The notes: generated by a model from the sequence alone, not told the origin. A stretch of DNA of 64,000 nucleotides from Dendrolimus kikuchii (GCA_019925095.2 CM034412.1:15724001-15788000); one strand, 5' to 3'; shown: positions 1-9,803, counted from the stretch's first letter. Program-made: numbers and translations.

Positions 1-179
1 TCGTGTACTAGAAGAAGGTGATGTCAGGAGCCTTAAGAACCGACGAGCGTGCATGATAAGAGCTATGAATGTCAAAGAAGCAAGTGAGGTGTGTAAGAAT
101 AAGCCTGAATGGCACTCTGTTGTTCGTGCCTACCCCGCAAGGGAACTGGCGTGAAGTTATGTATGTATGTATGTATGTA
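1..179 (+). mobile_element. Family R (RTE-like LINE) copy 1, 3' end
   Basis: The left part is cut by the window edge. The sequence matches the last ~170 bp of the other family R copies, including the coding end (...AYPARELA, stop) and the GAAGTTATGTATGTATG tail. RTE is inferred from the GHVERM and GRPRHTF C-terminal motifs and the short-repeat tail instead of poly(A). It sits in the intron upstream of KL1 exon 222-347. Confidence 0.85.
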
Positions 180-221
180 AAGATAGATGTTGTTGCCATT
201 ATCAAATTTTATTGTTTCCAG

Positions 222-347
222 AAACTTCAGGCCCCCGATGACTGATACACTTCATTACGTAACCAAGAAGAAGAGAGTTATACCTACAATAGTGACCTTC
301 CAGGAGGAATGTGATTATCTCGCTTATCATTGCTTAGAAATTTACAA
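222..347 (+). CDS. KL1 exon a (first two cysteines)
   Basis: The acceptor is TTGTTTCCAG| and the donor is TACAA|GTAAGG. One base, 41 codons and two bases are open (phase 2 to 2). It encodes a basic stretch (TKKKR) and then FQEECDYLAYHC. KL2 exon 23454-23573 has the same phases and the matching motif FEEQCDTLRYYC. Confidence 0.75.
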
Positions 348-3300
348 GTAAGGATTTCTAGGGTTGTTTGCCTTTTTTAATTTATGCAGGAGAAATCCGT
401 TTGAGGACCATAAGTCGTGCGCGGGGAAAAGGTCGCGGCCCGTGTGTAGGATTCGCTAGGTCGGGGTGGCTCTCGTACCTCATGTGTGAAGTGCTATTGC
501 CGAGCCGCAGTTAGGGATAGCCACTAAAATCCCTGTCCGATCCCGGGCATCCTTCGTCCGGGACCACCAGCCCGGACGGACTTCTTTGACATTCATAGCT
601 CTCGTCATGCACGCTCGTCTGTTCTTAAGGCTCCTGACATCACCTTCTGCTAGTACACGATCAATTTGATCATGGAAGGTGTGTCGTGGCCTTCCACGAC
701 TTCTGCATCCATCCACTTTTGCATTGTATATCTGTTTAGTCATTCTTTCGTCATGCATTCTTTCCACACGCCCGAACCACCGGAGCATTCCTTTCTGTAC
801 CTTCACCCCGACACTCTCTTTCAGACCAACTCCCTTTCTTACTTCGGTATGACGAACGCGGTCCGCGAGCGTATCTCCGCAGATTTTGCGCAGTGCTCGC
901 ATCTCGACCGCGTTTACTCTACTTTCATGCTCTCTCTTCCATACCCAACTCTCGCTTCCATACGTGAGCGTAGGTACCAGCACCGCGTTGTGTATGGCAA
1001 GCTGGGCTTTCTGGCTGAGGGTCTTAGCGCCTAGAAGTTTACCTAACGCTCCATTCACACTATTCCCCAAATTCACTCTTCTTTCTATATCAGCCGGCCA
1101 TATTGACGAGCTAATAATAGCAGAATTGAGCTATTCGAGTGGAGACCACGTTTCGGCAAACGAACTGCGCCAGCTCGCCAGCTGGATGAGAAAGCCCGCC
1201 TTCCTTTGAAAGAACGTTCTTCATCTTTGAGTAAAAACTTTTTGATATGAATTTGACTACTTCAAGAATATAATTATAGTTCTTCCTCAGGACTGGTTTA
1301 ATATGCGCCAAAACCATGTACCAAAGGTACCGTCAATTCAGAAACTACTGCGAGCTGGATTACATCAATTGCCGTGAAAGATACGATGGTGAGATTATTA
1401 TTTTTATTTTTATTGCAGGAGTTCAGGAGACAGGCAGACGGCCCACTTGATGGAAAGTGGTCACCATCGCCTATGGACATTTGCAACACCAAAGGTGCTA
1501 CAAATGCGCTGCTGCTCTCTTATGGGAAACTGGAACCTGGTCACTAATGCCGGAACACAACGCAAGGTTGTTATGGCGACAAACTTTAGACCAGGGGTGG
1601 TAGCCATCCAGTCAGGCAAATACCCTACCACCTGGCAAATTATTGTAAATTCATTCAAATTAAAACTATGTTGTAACGGTTTTTAGCTCTGCATTTTATT
1701 TACAGTAGAATCCGTTTATTAGAAAAAAAGAAAAAACGTTTATTTGTCAAAGGCGACACACATAATTATATTAATTTAATGAAGCAAAATAATTCTTAGT
1801 CGCATGTCGCAATTGGACAAATGAGGTTGGCACTCAGTATATTGCTGTGCTGGAAGTTAATCCGACACAGGACTGATTTTCTTACCTCTTTTTTACTCTA
1901 GACATATTTTATTGAGACCCAAAAAGAAGGATGAAAGGAACACAACTCAAGGTTGTTATGACTACATACTTTAGACCAGGGGTGGTAGCCATCCAGTCGG
2001 GCAAATGCCCTACCACCTGGTTGTGGGTTGTTTTGACGCTTCTTACGACAGGCCGCCCCAACGCAGGAAATTGTATTCTTTCTCCGCTCCTGCACGGATA
2101 ATGTAATTCATGTAAATGGCCTTTTATGTTAGCACTATTACCTACATAATGTTTTGATGATCCAAGATCCCAGTCACCCCATACTTACGTGATTTTAGGA
2201 AAGATGAAATTTTTAGGATCGGTAGTTTAACATAAACTTAGAAAGGAATGGATACTCGCTAAGCTGAAAGCGGGGCCGTTTTTCAAGTAGCATGTATGAA
2301 AGGTGGAAGAAAGACCATGCTAACTTACGTCAAAGTAGCAAGGCTAGTTTTTACATATAAACGAAGATATACAGTTGCCAGACACTTCCCGTGGGCCATA
2401 ACTTTTGATAGACACTTAAAAAAAAGTAGGAACTTACGTCATTTTAGGAAGGCTGAATTTTATATCTTATAGCAATATATAATCTTATAGTAATATTATA
2501 GTAATATATAAAGCTGAAGAGTTTGTTTGTTTGAACGCACTAATCTCAGGAACTACTGGTCTGATTTGAAGAATTCTTTCAGTGTTAGATAGCCCATTTA
2601 TCGAGGAAGGCTATAAGCTATATATCATCACGCTAACACCAATATGAGCGGAGCACCAATGAAGAATGTTTCAAAATCGGGGGGTTTTGTAAACAAATTC
2701 CACGCGGACGACGTCGCGGGCACAGCTAGTCAAGTATAATATTTTAAAATATTTTCCAATGAGCCAGACAAATCTGACGGGCCAAACATCCTCCCAGACT
2801 CTATTTTGACGTTTCGGCCACATTTCAGTAGCCGTGATCACGAAACACAAAGACGTCAACTGTCAATGAGTAATTTTAAAGTTATAATCTAGTCTACCGC
2901 CAACTTGTTAATTTAAATTACTATTTACTCTATGGGAGCCTAATCTAATTTATCAGGTGATCTAAATGATCACGGCTACTGCAAAGTGGCAGAAACGTTG
3001 AAATAAAAAATTAAACAAAATGCCTCGTTTAAAACCGTTAAAATGTAATTTTTATTATGTATACTGGTCCCTTAAACTAGGTAGGGCATTTGTCCGACTG
3101 GATAGCTACCACCCCTGGTCTAAAGCATGTCGCCATAATAACCTTGAGTTGTGTTCCGGCATTAGTGACCAGGTTTCAGTCTCCCTTAAGAGAGCAGCAG
3201 CGTATTTGTAGCACCTTTGGTGTTGCAAATGTCCATAGGCGATGGTAACCGCTTTCCATCGAGTCGGCCGTCTGCCTGTCTGCTGAACTGCTGTATTAAA

Positions 3301-5013
3301 AAAAAACTTAAGAAAATACAACGATGTTTCAGTTTGGACAATAGCATACATGGGCCCGTGTCTTAACAAAATAGAACCCGCTACTAACTACACCCGTAAG
3401 TGAAAATTATGATTGTGTATTATTAATGTTCATGTCTCTATGGTTGATTGCGTTCAACTATCGTCGGCCTATCTCATACGAACGCTGAGGTGCCGGGTTC
3501 GATTCCTGGTATGGTGAATTTAATAAATGTTCGTTATTGACTACGGTCTGGGATCGGCTCCAGAGGGTTCCTTTATGTAATCCCCATGATACAAACGTAT
3601 AACTCGTGCGCAGAAGGTTTGCCGATGACAACGCCTCCTGCCTCCCACAACCCCATCTCGCGGTCGTCTAGTTCTTAGTACTACTTAGAAAAGCCCCGAT
3701 CCCGGTCCCAACCTGCACACAACTTATAACATTCTTAGCTTGGTAATCTTATCTATACTAATATTATAAAGCTGCAGAGTTTGTTTGTTTGTTTGTTTAA
3801 ACGGGCTAATCTCAGGAACCGCGAGTACGATTTGAAAAATTCTTTCAGTGTTGAATAGTACATTTATCGAGGAAGGTTATAGGCTATATTATATTTACAA
3901 AAAAATTAGGGATCCTTACTAAAAGTCCAATAATGTAACCCAAGGTGTAAAAAAATGACCCGAAAAAGTCCTTACACGGCGTGCGCTGCGAAAACTATTG
4001 ATTATAGAACAAAACAATGTACTACCACTTTGCAGAACATATAATTGTCTACAAAAAATATCGCGTAACCATTTGTCTAACTATTGTAGTTATCTCACAA
4101 TAAGTGTTTTCTTTTATTTTTTTAAATAATTCAAATGCCGTCGCTTCAAAAACTCTTTATTTTGTACCTTGGTATTAATCCTTATCAAAATAAATTACTG
4201 CATATTCAAGACGAATTCAATGCCTTTCTAGAACTTTTTGAATTATTCAATTCGGACGTTTCATTCAAAAGATATCGCGATATTTAAAATATAAGTATTA
4301 GTGTTGTAGCCAAATATACTAATATATTGTTTGATTGAACGCGCTTATCTCAGGAACTACTTCTCTGATTTGAAAAATTCTTTCAGTGTCAGATAGCCCA
4401 TTTAACGAGGAAGGCTATAGACTATATATCATCACGCTAAGACCAATAGGAGTGGAGCACCAAGGTACCATTGTCCTATTGTACTCGTTTATGGCCATTT
4501 ACAGGCATAATTAGCCAGGTGTGCGAATTACGATTTCTAGGAAATTAAGTCGACGATACGGGCGGGCACACTTGTATTTATGAAGTATAAAAAGACGGCA
4601 GGATGGAGAGAGGAGGCAGTATAGCGAGAATCACGATTAAGACAAGACGTGTGTACATTCGATAATCTATATAGTGACGAACTTTGTGTGTGTTATTGAA
4701 TCGCGCATTACGTTTGAGCTGATTGTGTTCAGTTCTATTTGTACCTGTGTTATACGTGTTTGTATAGTTCTAATAAATTCAATAGTAATTCCAAGGGCGT
4801 TTTTAATTCGAGTCCTGCAACTCGTAACAATATTATATATTTTCGAAACACTTTTTGATTTGGACAGGTTATCATCTACAGTGTTGGCTTGTGCATTATC
4901 GTCTTACAATGCTTAAGTACTTATTTCTAAATATAACTGATGTAATTTTAATTTCAGATTACGAATACCTCGATGACTTCTTCTTAGATAATTATTACGT
5001 GATTCAAGAGTAA
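222..5013 (+). CDS. KL1: Kazal-like six-cysteine secreted protein gene (5' end outside window)
   Basis: Four exons are visible: 222-347, 1291-1388, 3333-3395 and 4958-5013 (stop TAA). Every intron starts GT and ends AG behind a pyrimidine tract, and the phases join (2, 1, 1). The 113 visible residues carry six cysteines in the contexts FQEEC, AYHC, LIC, RNYC, INC and GPC, followed by an acidic tail rich in D, Y and F. The layout C-x6-C-x9-C-x14-C-x6-C-x14-C with Y..F.N.CELDY.NC resembles a Kazal domain with a long C3-C4 loop. Kazal proteins are usually secreted serine-protease inhibitors, so that role is inferred only. Exon order, phases and cysteines match KL2 (171 codons), so one or two exons with the signal peptide and acidic linker are expected left of the window. 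Introns hold family R, family S, Helitron, SINE and family T insertions. Confidence 0.75.
480..1092 (-). mobile_element. Family R copy 2, chimeric 3' end
   Basis: From about 1092 down to 589 the minus strand codes the usual RT C-terminal region (YGSESWVWKREHES, GMLRWFGRVERM, GRPRHTF). At VKE the frame passes without a break into an unrelated tail (589-480) ending GSAIALHT and a stop, so the usual 3' end and (TATG)n tail are absent. The new tail holds the inverted repeat GTCCGGG/CCCGGAC. It lies in the first visible KL1 intron. Confidence 0.7.
1291..1388 (+). CDS. KL1 exon b (cysteines 3-5)
   Basis: The acceptor is TTCTTCCTCAG| and the donor is GATACGATG|GTGAGA, phase 2 to 1, 98 nt, exactly the length of the KL2 equivalent. 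The joined peptide starts KTG.(I/L)CA and contains CELDYINC. By eye 21 of 33 residues match KL2 exon 22819-22916. Confidence 0.8.
1402..1641 (-). repeat. Family S retroposon, short form
   Basis: Read on the minus strand it begins CCAGGTGGTAGGG and ends CTGCAATAAAAATAAAAATAA, so it has an AATAAA and an A-rich tail. It lies 14 bp downstream of the KL1 exon b donor, inside the intron. Confidence 0.8.
1936..2100 (-). repeat. Family S retroposon, 5' portion
   Basis: Minus-strand copy of the start of the long form (TATCCGTGCAGGAGCGG through CTTGAGTTGTGTTCC). The 3' half with the poly(A) tail is missing. Confidence 0.75.
2466..2729 (+). mobile_element. Helitron-like element, family HA
   Basis: Contains AAAGCTGAAGAGTTTGTTTG, the core TTCTTTCAGTGTTAGATAGC, and ends GTCGCGGGCACAGCTAG|T. 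A CTRR end followed by T is the Helitron hallmark. No coding capacity. Lies in a KL1 intron. Confidence 0.7.
2808..3075. repeat. Family Q hairpin repeat, two inverted pieces
   Basis: 2808-2860 (minus) and 2950-3075 (plus) both carry the motif GATCACGGCTACTG...GTGGC.GAAACGT seen at 15880, 38166 and 57322. The plus piece continues into GCCTCGTTTAAAACCGTTAAAATG as in the other copies. Function unknown. Confidence 0.6.
3080..3308 (+). repeat. Family S retroposon, short form
   Basis: Plus-strand copy from TAGGTAGGGCATTTG to CTGTATTAAAAAAAAAC. A possible short target duplication CTTAA flanks it. Its A-rich tail ends only ~25 bp before KL1 exon c. Confidence 0.75.
3333..3395 (+). CDS. KL1 exon c (sixth cysteine)
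   Basis: The acceptor is GATGTTTCAG| and the donor is TACACCC|GTAAGT, phase 1 to 1, 63 nt. It encodes (V)WTIAYMGPCLNKIEP. The paralogous KL2 exon 22100-22159 encodes (V)WQIAHMSKC. A final G-P-C is typical of Kazal domain ends. Confidence 0.8.
3446..3625 (+). repeat. tRNA-derived SINE, (ATT)n-tailed family, degenerate
   Basis: A good pol III B box GGTTCGATTCC lies at 3499-3509. The expected A box (TGGTTGATTGC) is degenerate. The downstream sequence (TATGGTGAATTTAATAAATG..., GGGATCGGCTCCAGAG) matches the better copy at 34255-34496. Confidence 0.55.
3752..4465 (+). mobile_element. Helitron-like HA element, long form with cargo, 3' truncated
   Basis: Starts A|TCTATACTAATATT, as in HA, then after ~150 bp passes into ~400 bp of extra sequence with a 50-codon frame, then into a second HA-like left half (GATTGAACGCGCTTATCTCAGG). 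It is cut at ~4465 by a family T LTR. The complete version is at 9804-10579. Confidence 0.7.
4135..4287 (+). CDS. 50-codon ORF in Helitron cargo, copy 1
   Basis: ATG to TAA, 50 residues, beginning MPSLQKLFILYLGINPYQNK and ending SFKRYRDI. The same frame is intact at 10183-10335 and, with a 9-bp in-frame deletion near the end, at 44585-44728. Function unknown. It could be a captured gene fragment, a real small protein, or chance conservation between young copies. Confidence 0.4.
   Translation: MPSLQKLFILYLGINPYQNKLLHIQDEFNAFLELFELFNSDVSFKRYRDI
4474..4829 (+). mobile_element. Family T solo LTR, 5' truncated
   Basis: Matches the last ~360 bp of the complete LTR at 39208-39698, including GAAGTATAAAAAGACGG (TATA box) and the end TCGTAACA. 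No internal retrotransposon sequence is attached. Lies in the last KL1 intron. Confidence 0.75.
4958..5013 (+). CDS. KL1 terminal exon
   Basis: The acceptor is TTTTAATTTCAG| and the exon enters in phase 1. It encodes (H)YEYLDDFFLDNYYVIQE and TAA. KL2 ends (P)YDYTEDYFMDNYY... in the same position. No clear AATAAA is seen before the Helitron at 5162. Confidence 0.8.
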
Positions 5014-5161
5014 GGTTACTTAAATTTCAACAGTGATTTTGGAGAAAAAGATTGTTGATTGTGCAAACAACATCAAGGCAGACTTAGTTACTTGAAGAAT
5101 ATATGTAGCAATTTGTACGAACTTCACTCACATTATATAAAAGGCTTAGTTTTATTTATAA

Positions 5162-5843
5162 CTAGTGGCCCCGGTAGACGTTGTCCTGTTTTGAAAAAAT
5201 AAAAATGTAGGACCCGATCCCAGCGCGACCTACCGGTTCTAATTGCGAATCTAAACCATCCGGGAACCCACTCAAACACAAAAGAACAAAATCACCAGAA
5301 TCGCTCCAGGTGATTAGGAGGATTCTAAAACCCGATCTCAGCACCACCTACCTGTTCTAATTGCGAATCTAAACCATCCGGGAACCCACTCAGACACAAA
5401 AGCAAAATCACCAGAATCGCTCCAGGTGATTAAGAGGATTCTAGAACCCGATCTCAGCGCCACCTACCGGTTGTAATTGCGAATCTAAACCATCCGGGAA
5501 CCCACTCAAACACTCAAAAACAAAATCACCAGAATCGCTCCAGGTGATTAGGAGGATTCTAGAATCCGATCTCAGCGCCACCTACCGGTTCTAATTGCGA
5601 ATCTAAACCATCCGGGAACCCACTCAAACACACAAAAACAAAATCACCAAATTCGGTCCAGGTGATCAGGAGGATTCTAGAACCTGATCTCAGCGCCAAC
5701 TACGAGTTCCAACGGGATAAAAAGTATCCTATGTCCGTCTCCTGGTTCTAAGCTACCTCCCCACCAATTTTCAGCCAAATCGGTACAGCCGTTCTCGAGT
5801 TATAAATAGTGTAACTAACACGACTTTATTTTATATATATAGA
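5162..5843 (-). mobile_element. Helitron-like element, family HC, with internal minisatellite
   Basis: The plus strand begins A|CTAGTGGCCCCGG, the reverse of the GGCCGCTAG|T end, and ends ...TATATATAGA|T, the reverse of A|TCTATATATA. The interior is expanded by the tandem repeat described separately. Confidence 0.7.
5213..5700. repeat. Tandem repeat, ~117 bp x 4 plus, inside Helitron HC
   Basis: The start (A)CCCGATCTCAGC recurs at 5213, 5331, 5447, 5565 and 5683 (spacing 116-118 bp). Units hold CTAATTGCGAATCTAAACC and AATCACCAGAATCGC. Other HC copies in the window carry only about one repeat interval. Confidence 0.85.
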
Positions 5844-5974
5844 TTTTAGAATTGAGTCAACGAAACGCAACAACCCTTTGGTAGCAACACTAAATTTAAA
5901 AATAAGACTTCTTTGTATGTAATGTTTTTGGGAATTCGTCATAGATTAATTCTACATTACAGAATCAACAAATA

Positions 5975-6515
5975 CATACATACATACATACATAACTTCA
6001 CGCCAGTTCCCTTGCGGGGTAGGCACGAACAACAGAGCGCCATTTAGGTCCATTCTTACACACCTCACTTGCTTCTTTGACATTCATAACTCTTGTCATG
6101 CACACTCGTCTGTTCTTAAGGCTCCTGACATCACCCTCCGCTAGTACACGATCAATTTGATCATGGAAGGTGTGTCGTGGCCTTCCACGACTTCTGCATC
6201 CATCCACTTTTGCATTGTATATCTGTTAAGTCATTCTTTCGACATGCCCGAACCACCGGAACATTCCTTTCCTTAACTTCACCCCGACACTCTCTTTCAG
6301 ACCAACTCTCTTTCTTACTTCGGTATTACGAACGCGGTCCGCGAGCGTCACTCCGCAGATTTTGCGCAGTGCTCGCATCTCAACCGCGTTTAATCTACTT
6401 TCGTGCTCTCTCTTCCATACCCAACTCTCGTTTCCATACGTGAGCGTAGGTACCAGCACCGCGTTGTGTATGGCGAGCTGGGCCTTCTGGCTGAGGTTCT
6501 TAGCGCCTAGAAGTT
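5975..6515 (-). mobile_element. Family R copy 3, with target duplication
   Basis: Minus-strand copy whose tail reads (CATA)n on the plus strand. Perfect 11-bp duplication ATCAACAAATA at 5964-5974 and 6516-6526. Codes the RT C-terminal region, with a frame break near GMFRWFGHVERM. Confidence 0.9.
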
Positions 6516-6832
6516 ATCAACAAATAAATAATGTTATTTTATTGTTTGGAGTAAAATAATAATTGAAATATGTTTTATAACATTATATAATGCACCAATA
6601 AAAAACATATCTAAACAATCAACTAAATCAATCAATTATTGTGATTTCGTTCAAAGTTACGTTCTATTGACTTTTTTAAGTGTCAAATTGGACTTCTCAT
6701 TTCGTGATCATTATAATAGTACAAAGTAATTTGTGTGAATAATTACTGAAAGAGGTGTGTGATGAGCCAAACTGAGATACATAAAGAAGCCTCGAACTTG
6801 ATACAAATAGAATAGAATAGAATAGAATATAC

Positions 6833-7001
6833 CTATAAACAGAAGATGATGTCAGGAGCCTTAAGAACAGACGAGCGTACATGACAAGAGTTATGAATGT
6901 CAAAGATGCAAGTGAGGTGTGTAAGAATAAGCCTAAATGGCGCTCTGTTGTTCGTGCCTACCCCGCAAGGGAACTGGCGTGAAGTTATGTATGTATGTAT
7001 G
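6833..7001 (+). mobile_element. Family R copy 4, with target duplication
   Basis: 3' end only (GATGATGTCAGGAGCC to the TATG tail), flanked by TAGAATATAC at 6823-6832 and 7002-7011. Inserted at the end of an (AATAG)n microsatellite (6806-6829). About 10 bp at the 5' junction are filler. Confidence 0.85.
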
Positions 7002-7011
7002 TAGAATATAC

Positions 7012-7160
7012 TTTATTGTACAATCAAATTTATGTCACAATACACAAAAAGGGCTTACAATAAGTACAAATGGCGGCCTTGTCGCTGGCAGCGATCTCTT
7101 CCAGACAACCTTGGGATGGAGAGAGAAAATTGGCACAAAAGCTAGGGCAGGGTTTAGTTG
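7012..7160. repeat. Probable interspersed repeat (TTTATTGTACAAT type)
   Basis: The stretch TTTATTGTACAATC...GGCGGCCTTGTCGCTGGC...TCTCTTCCAGACAACC resembles a repeat type I associate with lepidopteran genomes, possibly a LINE 3' end. No second copy was found here, so this rests on recollection only. Confidence 0.3.
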
Positions 7161-7229
7161 TACAATATTCTAAATAAATATATAAATATTATATATATAA
7201 TTATTATAATATTATTAAATATATAAATA

Positions 7230-7438
7230 TCTTAATATATATAAATTACGTGTCACGTTGTTTGTCCGCTATGGACTCCTAAACTACTTGACCGATTTTA
7301 ATCAAATTTGCACACCGTGTGCAGTTTGATCCGTCTTGAAAGATAGGATAGCTTACATTTGGACCCGGTAGGTGGCGGTGCAATTGGGTTCTAAATTTTA
7401 TTTCTTCAGGGCAGAACAATGTCTGCCGGGACAGCTAG
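7230..7438 (+). mobile_element. Helitron-like element, family HD
   Basis: Begins A|TCTTAATATATATAAATTACG and ends TCTGCCGGGACAGCTAG|T. The 209-bp body includes TTTGCACACCGTGTGCAG. A second copy follows at once. Confidence 0.75.
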
Positions 7439-7439
7439 T

Positions 7440-7589
7440 AATATATATATAAATTACGTGTCACATTGTTTGTCCGCGATGGACTCCTAAACTACTTGAC
7501 CGATATTAATCAAATTTGCACACCGTGTGCAGTTTGATCCGACTTGAAAGATAGGATAGCTTACATTTGGACCAGGTAGGTGGCGGTGC
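7440..7589 (+). mobile_element. Helitron-like HD element, 3' cut by an R1-type LINE
   Basis: Follows the 7230-7438 copy through GGTAGGTGGCGGTGC. At 7590 the sequence switches abruptly to GC-rich reverse transcriptase coding sequence. Confidence 0.75.
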
Positions 7590-9196
7590 TCTTTGAGCGT
7601 ATCATCGTCGACCGCCTCGTCCAGCATCTATCGACGACGGGGCCGGACCTGGCGGACAACCAGTTCGGTTTCCGCACGGGGCGCTCCACGATTGACGCGA
7701 TCATGCGCTTGAGAAGCCTGGCGGAGGAAGCAGTTTCCCAGGGCGAGGTCCTGTTGGCGGTGTCCTTAGACATCGCCAACGCATTCAATTCCTTGCCCTG
7801 GGCATGCATCATGGAGGCACTCCGATATTTCGGGGTGCCGACCTACCTCCGCCGTATAGTCGGGGCATACCTAAATAGCAGAGCCGTCATCTACCCGGTC
7901 CACGAGGGATGGAATCGGCGAGCCATGGTGTGCGGTGTTCCACAGGGGTCGGTTCTAGGTCCCCTCCTGTGGAACATCGCATACGACTGGACATTGAGGT
8001 GTCGGGTCCTCCCGGGCGTCAGCGTCGTATGTTACGCAGACGACACGCTGATCGCCGCGCGCGGGAGGACCCATCGGCAGGCGTGCCTTCTAGGCACGGC
8101 TGGGGTGTCAACAATAGTAGGCAGGATCCGGCGTCTCGGTCTGGAGGTGGCGTTACAGAAGACCGAGGCCGTGATGTTTCACGGTCCTCGTAATCGTCCA
8201 CCTCCGGACAGTTGCATCATAGTAGGAGGCATCCGCATCGGCATCGGTGGAACCATGAAATACTTGGGATTGGTCCTCGATAGCCGATGGGATTTTTCGG
8301 CACACTTTCGGCAGCTGCTCCCCAGACTCAAAGGGGCAGCCGGTGCGCTCTCGCGCCTGCTCCCCAACGTCGGGGGGCCCAACGCCACGTGCCGGAAACT
8401 CTTCGAAGGCATCGTACGTTCGATGGCCCTTTACGGGGCCCCTGTGTGGTCAGACCGCCTGACGGCCAAAAACGCGGCGCTGTTGCGTCAAGCGCAACGC
8501 ATATTGGCCGTCAGGGCAATAAGAGGATACCGTACGGTGTCCTTCGAAGTGGCCTCGCTACTGGCCGGATCCCCCCCATGGGACCTGGAAGCCAGGGTCC
8601 TGGCGTCACTGTATGTGTGGCGCAAAGAGGCCCTGGCTAGGGGCACCAGACCCGCGCCTCGCGAGATCGAGGCGTGCCGGTCGGAGCTCCGCCAGGTAGC
8701 CGTGGGGGTCTGGGAAGATCGCCTACGACGCCCCAGCGCGGGCCCCGCCACCATTGAGGCGGTGAGGCCCGTCCTGCACGACTGGATCAGACGAAGTCAC
8801 GGCACCCTGACGTTCAGGCTGACACAGGTCCTGACGGGGCATGGTTGCTTCGGAAGGTACCTGTGTCGCCTCGGCCGCGAGGCCACGTCAGGGTGCCATC
8901 ACTGTGACACGGGCGACGAGGACACGGCGCTGCACACTCTCCAGGCATGTCCAGCCTGGACGGAGCAGCGCCGGGAGCTCGTCGCCCATACCGGACTTGA
9001 CACCTCGCTCCCGGCCGTGGTACGCACCATGGTCGGGAGCTCCACCGGATGGGACGCCGTCTCCTCCTTCTGCGAGCAAGTCATGTTCGCGAAGGAGGAG
9101 GCGGAACGGGAGCGTGAGCGTAATTCCCTGCTCCGCTCCCGCCAAAGGAGGACGCGCCGACGCCGGAGGTCAGACAGTGACCTTCGGCCGCCGTAA
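7580..9196 (+). CDS. R1-clade LINE reverse transcriptase, 5' truncated
   Basis: One open frame of 538 codons. The first ~10 nt belong to the Helitron before it, so no genuine start codon exists. Visible are NQFGFRTGRSTIDA (finger), SLDIANAFNSLPW (first catalytic Asp), GVPQGSVLGPLLWN, YADD at residues 152-155, a long thumb, and a C-terminal knuckle C439-x2-C442-x9-H452-x4-C457 followed by an Arg-rich tail (RRTRRRRR). This order is that of R1-superfamily ORF2, which copies the element's RNA at a nicked target. The N-terminal endonuclease is missing, so the copy is dead on arrival though its RT is still open. GC content is far above the surroundings. Confidence 0.85.
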   Translation: MAVLFERIIVDRLVQHLSTTGPDLADNQFGFRTGRSTIDAIMRLRSLAEEAVSQGEVLLAVSLDIANAFNSLPWACIMEALRYFGVPTYLRRIVGAYLNSRAVIYPVHEGWNRRAMVCGVPQGSVLGPLLWNIAYDWTLRCRVLPGVSVVCYADDTLIAARGRTHRQACLLGTAGVSTIVGRIRRLGLEVALQKTEAVMFHGPRNRPPPDSCIIVGGIRIGIGGTMKYLGLVLDSRWDFSAHFRQLLPRLKGAAGALSRLLPNVGGPNATCRKLFEGIVRSMALYGAPVWSDRLTAKNAALLRQAQRILAVRAIRGYRTVSFEVASLLAGSPPWDLEARVLASLYVWRKEALARGTRPAPREIEACRSELRQVAVGVWEDRLRRPSAGPATIEAVRPVLHDWIRRSHGTLTFRLTQVLTGHGCFGRYLCRLGREATSGCHHCDTGDEDTALHTLQACPAWTEQRRELVAHTGLDTSLPAVVRTMVGSSTGWDAVSSFCEQVMFAKEEAERERERNSLLRSRQRRTRRRRRSDSDLRPP

Positions 9197-9388
9197 GCGG
9201 GCGGCGCGGGTGGGGCCCCTAGGGGTATAGGGGTTCTCACTCACCTGCACATGCCGTCGAGATGAGAGCGCGAGTGTTCCGCGCGCGCGCATCTCTCTTC
9301 CCGTGGGGCGCGTTACAGACCGCCCCACGCATGGACCAGACTTAGCAGTAGCCGGGGGATACGGCCTCCGGCATAGGAAGAGGCAAAT
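7590..9388 (+). mobile_element. R1-clade LINE fragment (RT to 3' UTR)
   Basis: Comprises the open RT and ~190 bp of GC-rich 3' sequence (9197-9388) up to GAAGAGGCAAAT, where Helitron sequence begins. No poly(A) tail or target duplication was recognised. Confidence 0.65.
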
Positions 9389-9507
9389 AGATGTTGGCCG
9401 ATTCTCATAGATACCGGATAAGCACAAAAAAAATCATCAAAATCGGTCAAGCCGTTTCGGAGGAGTATGGCAACGAAAACTGTGACACGAGAATTTTATA
9501 TATTAGA
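9389..9507 (-). mobile_element. Helitron-like element, family HE, left end
   Basis: Minus-strand left end: on the plus strand ...GTGACACGAGAATTTTATATATTAGA|T. The inner part (GATGTTGGCCGATTCTCATAG) matches 26850-26880 in the opposite orientation. Confidence 0.6.
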
Positions 9508-9803
9508 TTAATATTATTATATACATGCATACATAAAGCATAGCAAATATACTGAATAAACCGATTGGAATCCAATCCGTTCGACTACGAGTAAAACGGA
9601 TTGGCATAGTTCATTGCATTTTTGCAATTGGATTTGCCTCTTTTATGTGAACAAAACAATCAATGAATCGTAACGGATATCGGATTCATTTTTTTTTAAA
9701 TTTAGCTCTGCCTTGTTTCTGTATTTAACTATTTATTCAGGCTTACTAGATACACCACGTCTGCCTACGTAGTCTCGAGTGACTATCAAGCCTAGAATAT
9801 TAA
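9508..9803. other. Unassigned AT-rich spacer
   Basis: No exon, ORF or recognised repeat seen. Confidence 0.5.

Noticed and set aside
8019..9240. Several open frames antisense or shifted within the R1-type RT
   Set aside because: GC-rich coding shadows; only the 538-codon frame has RT motifs.
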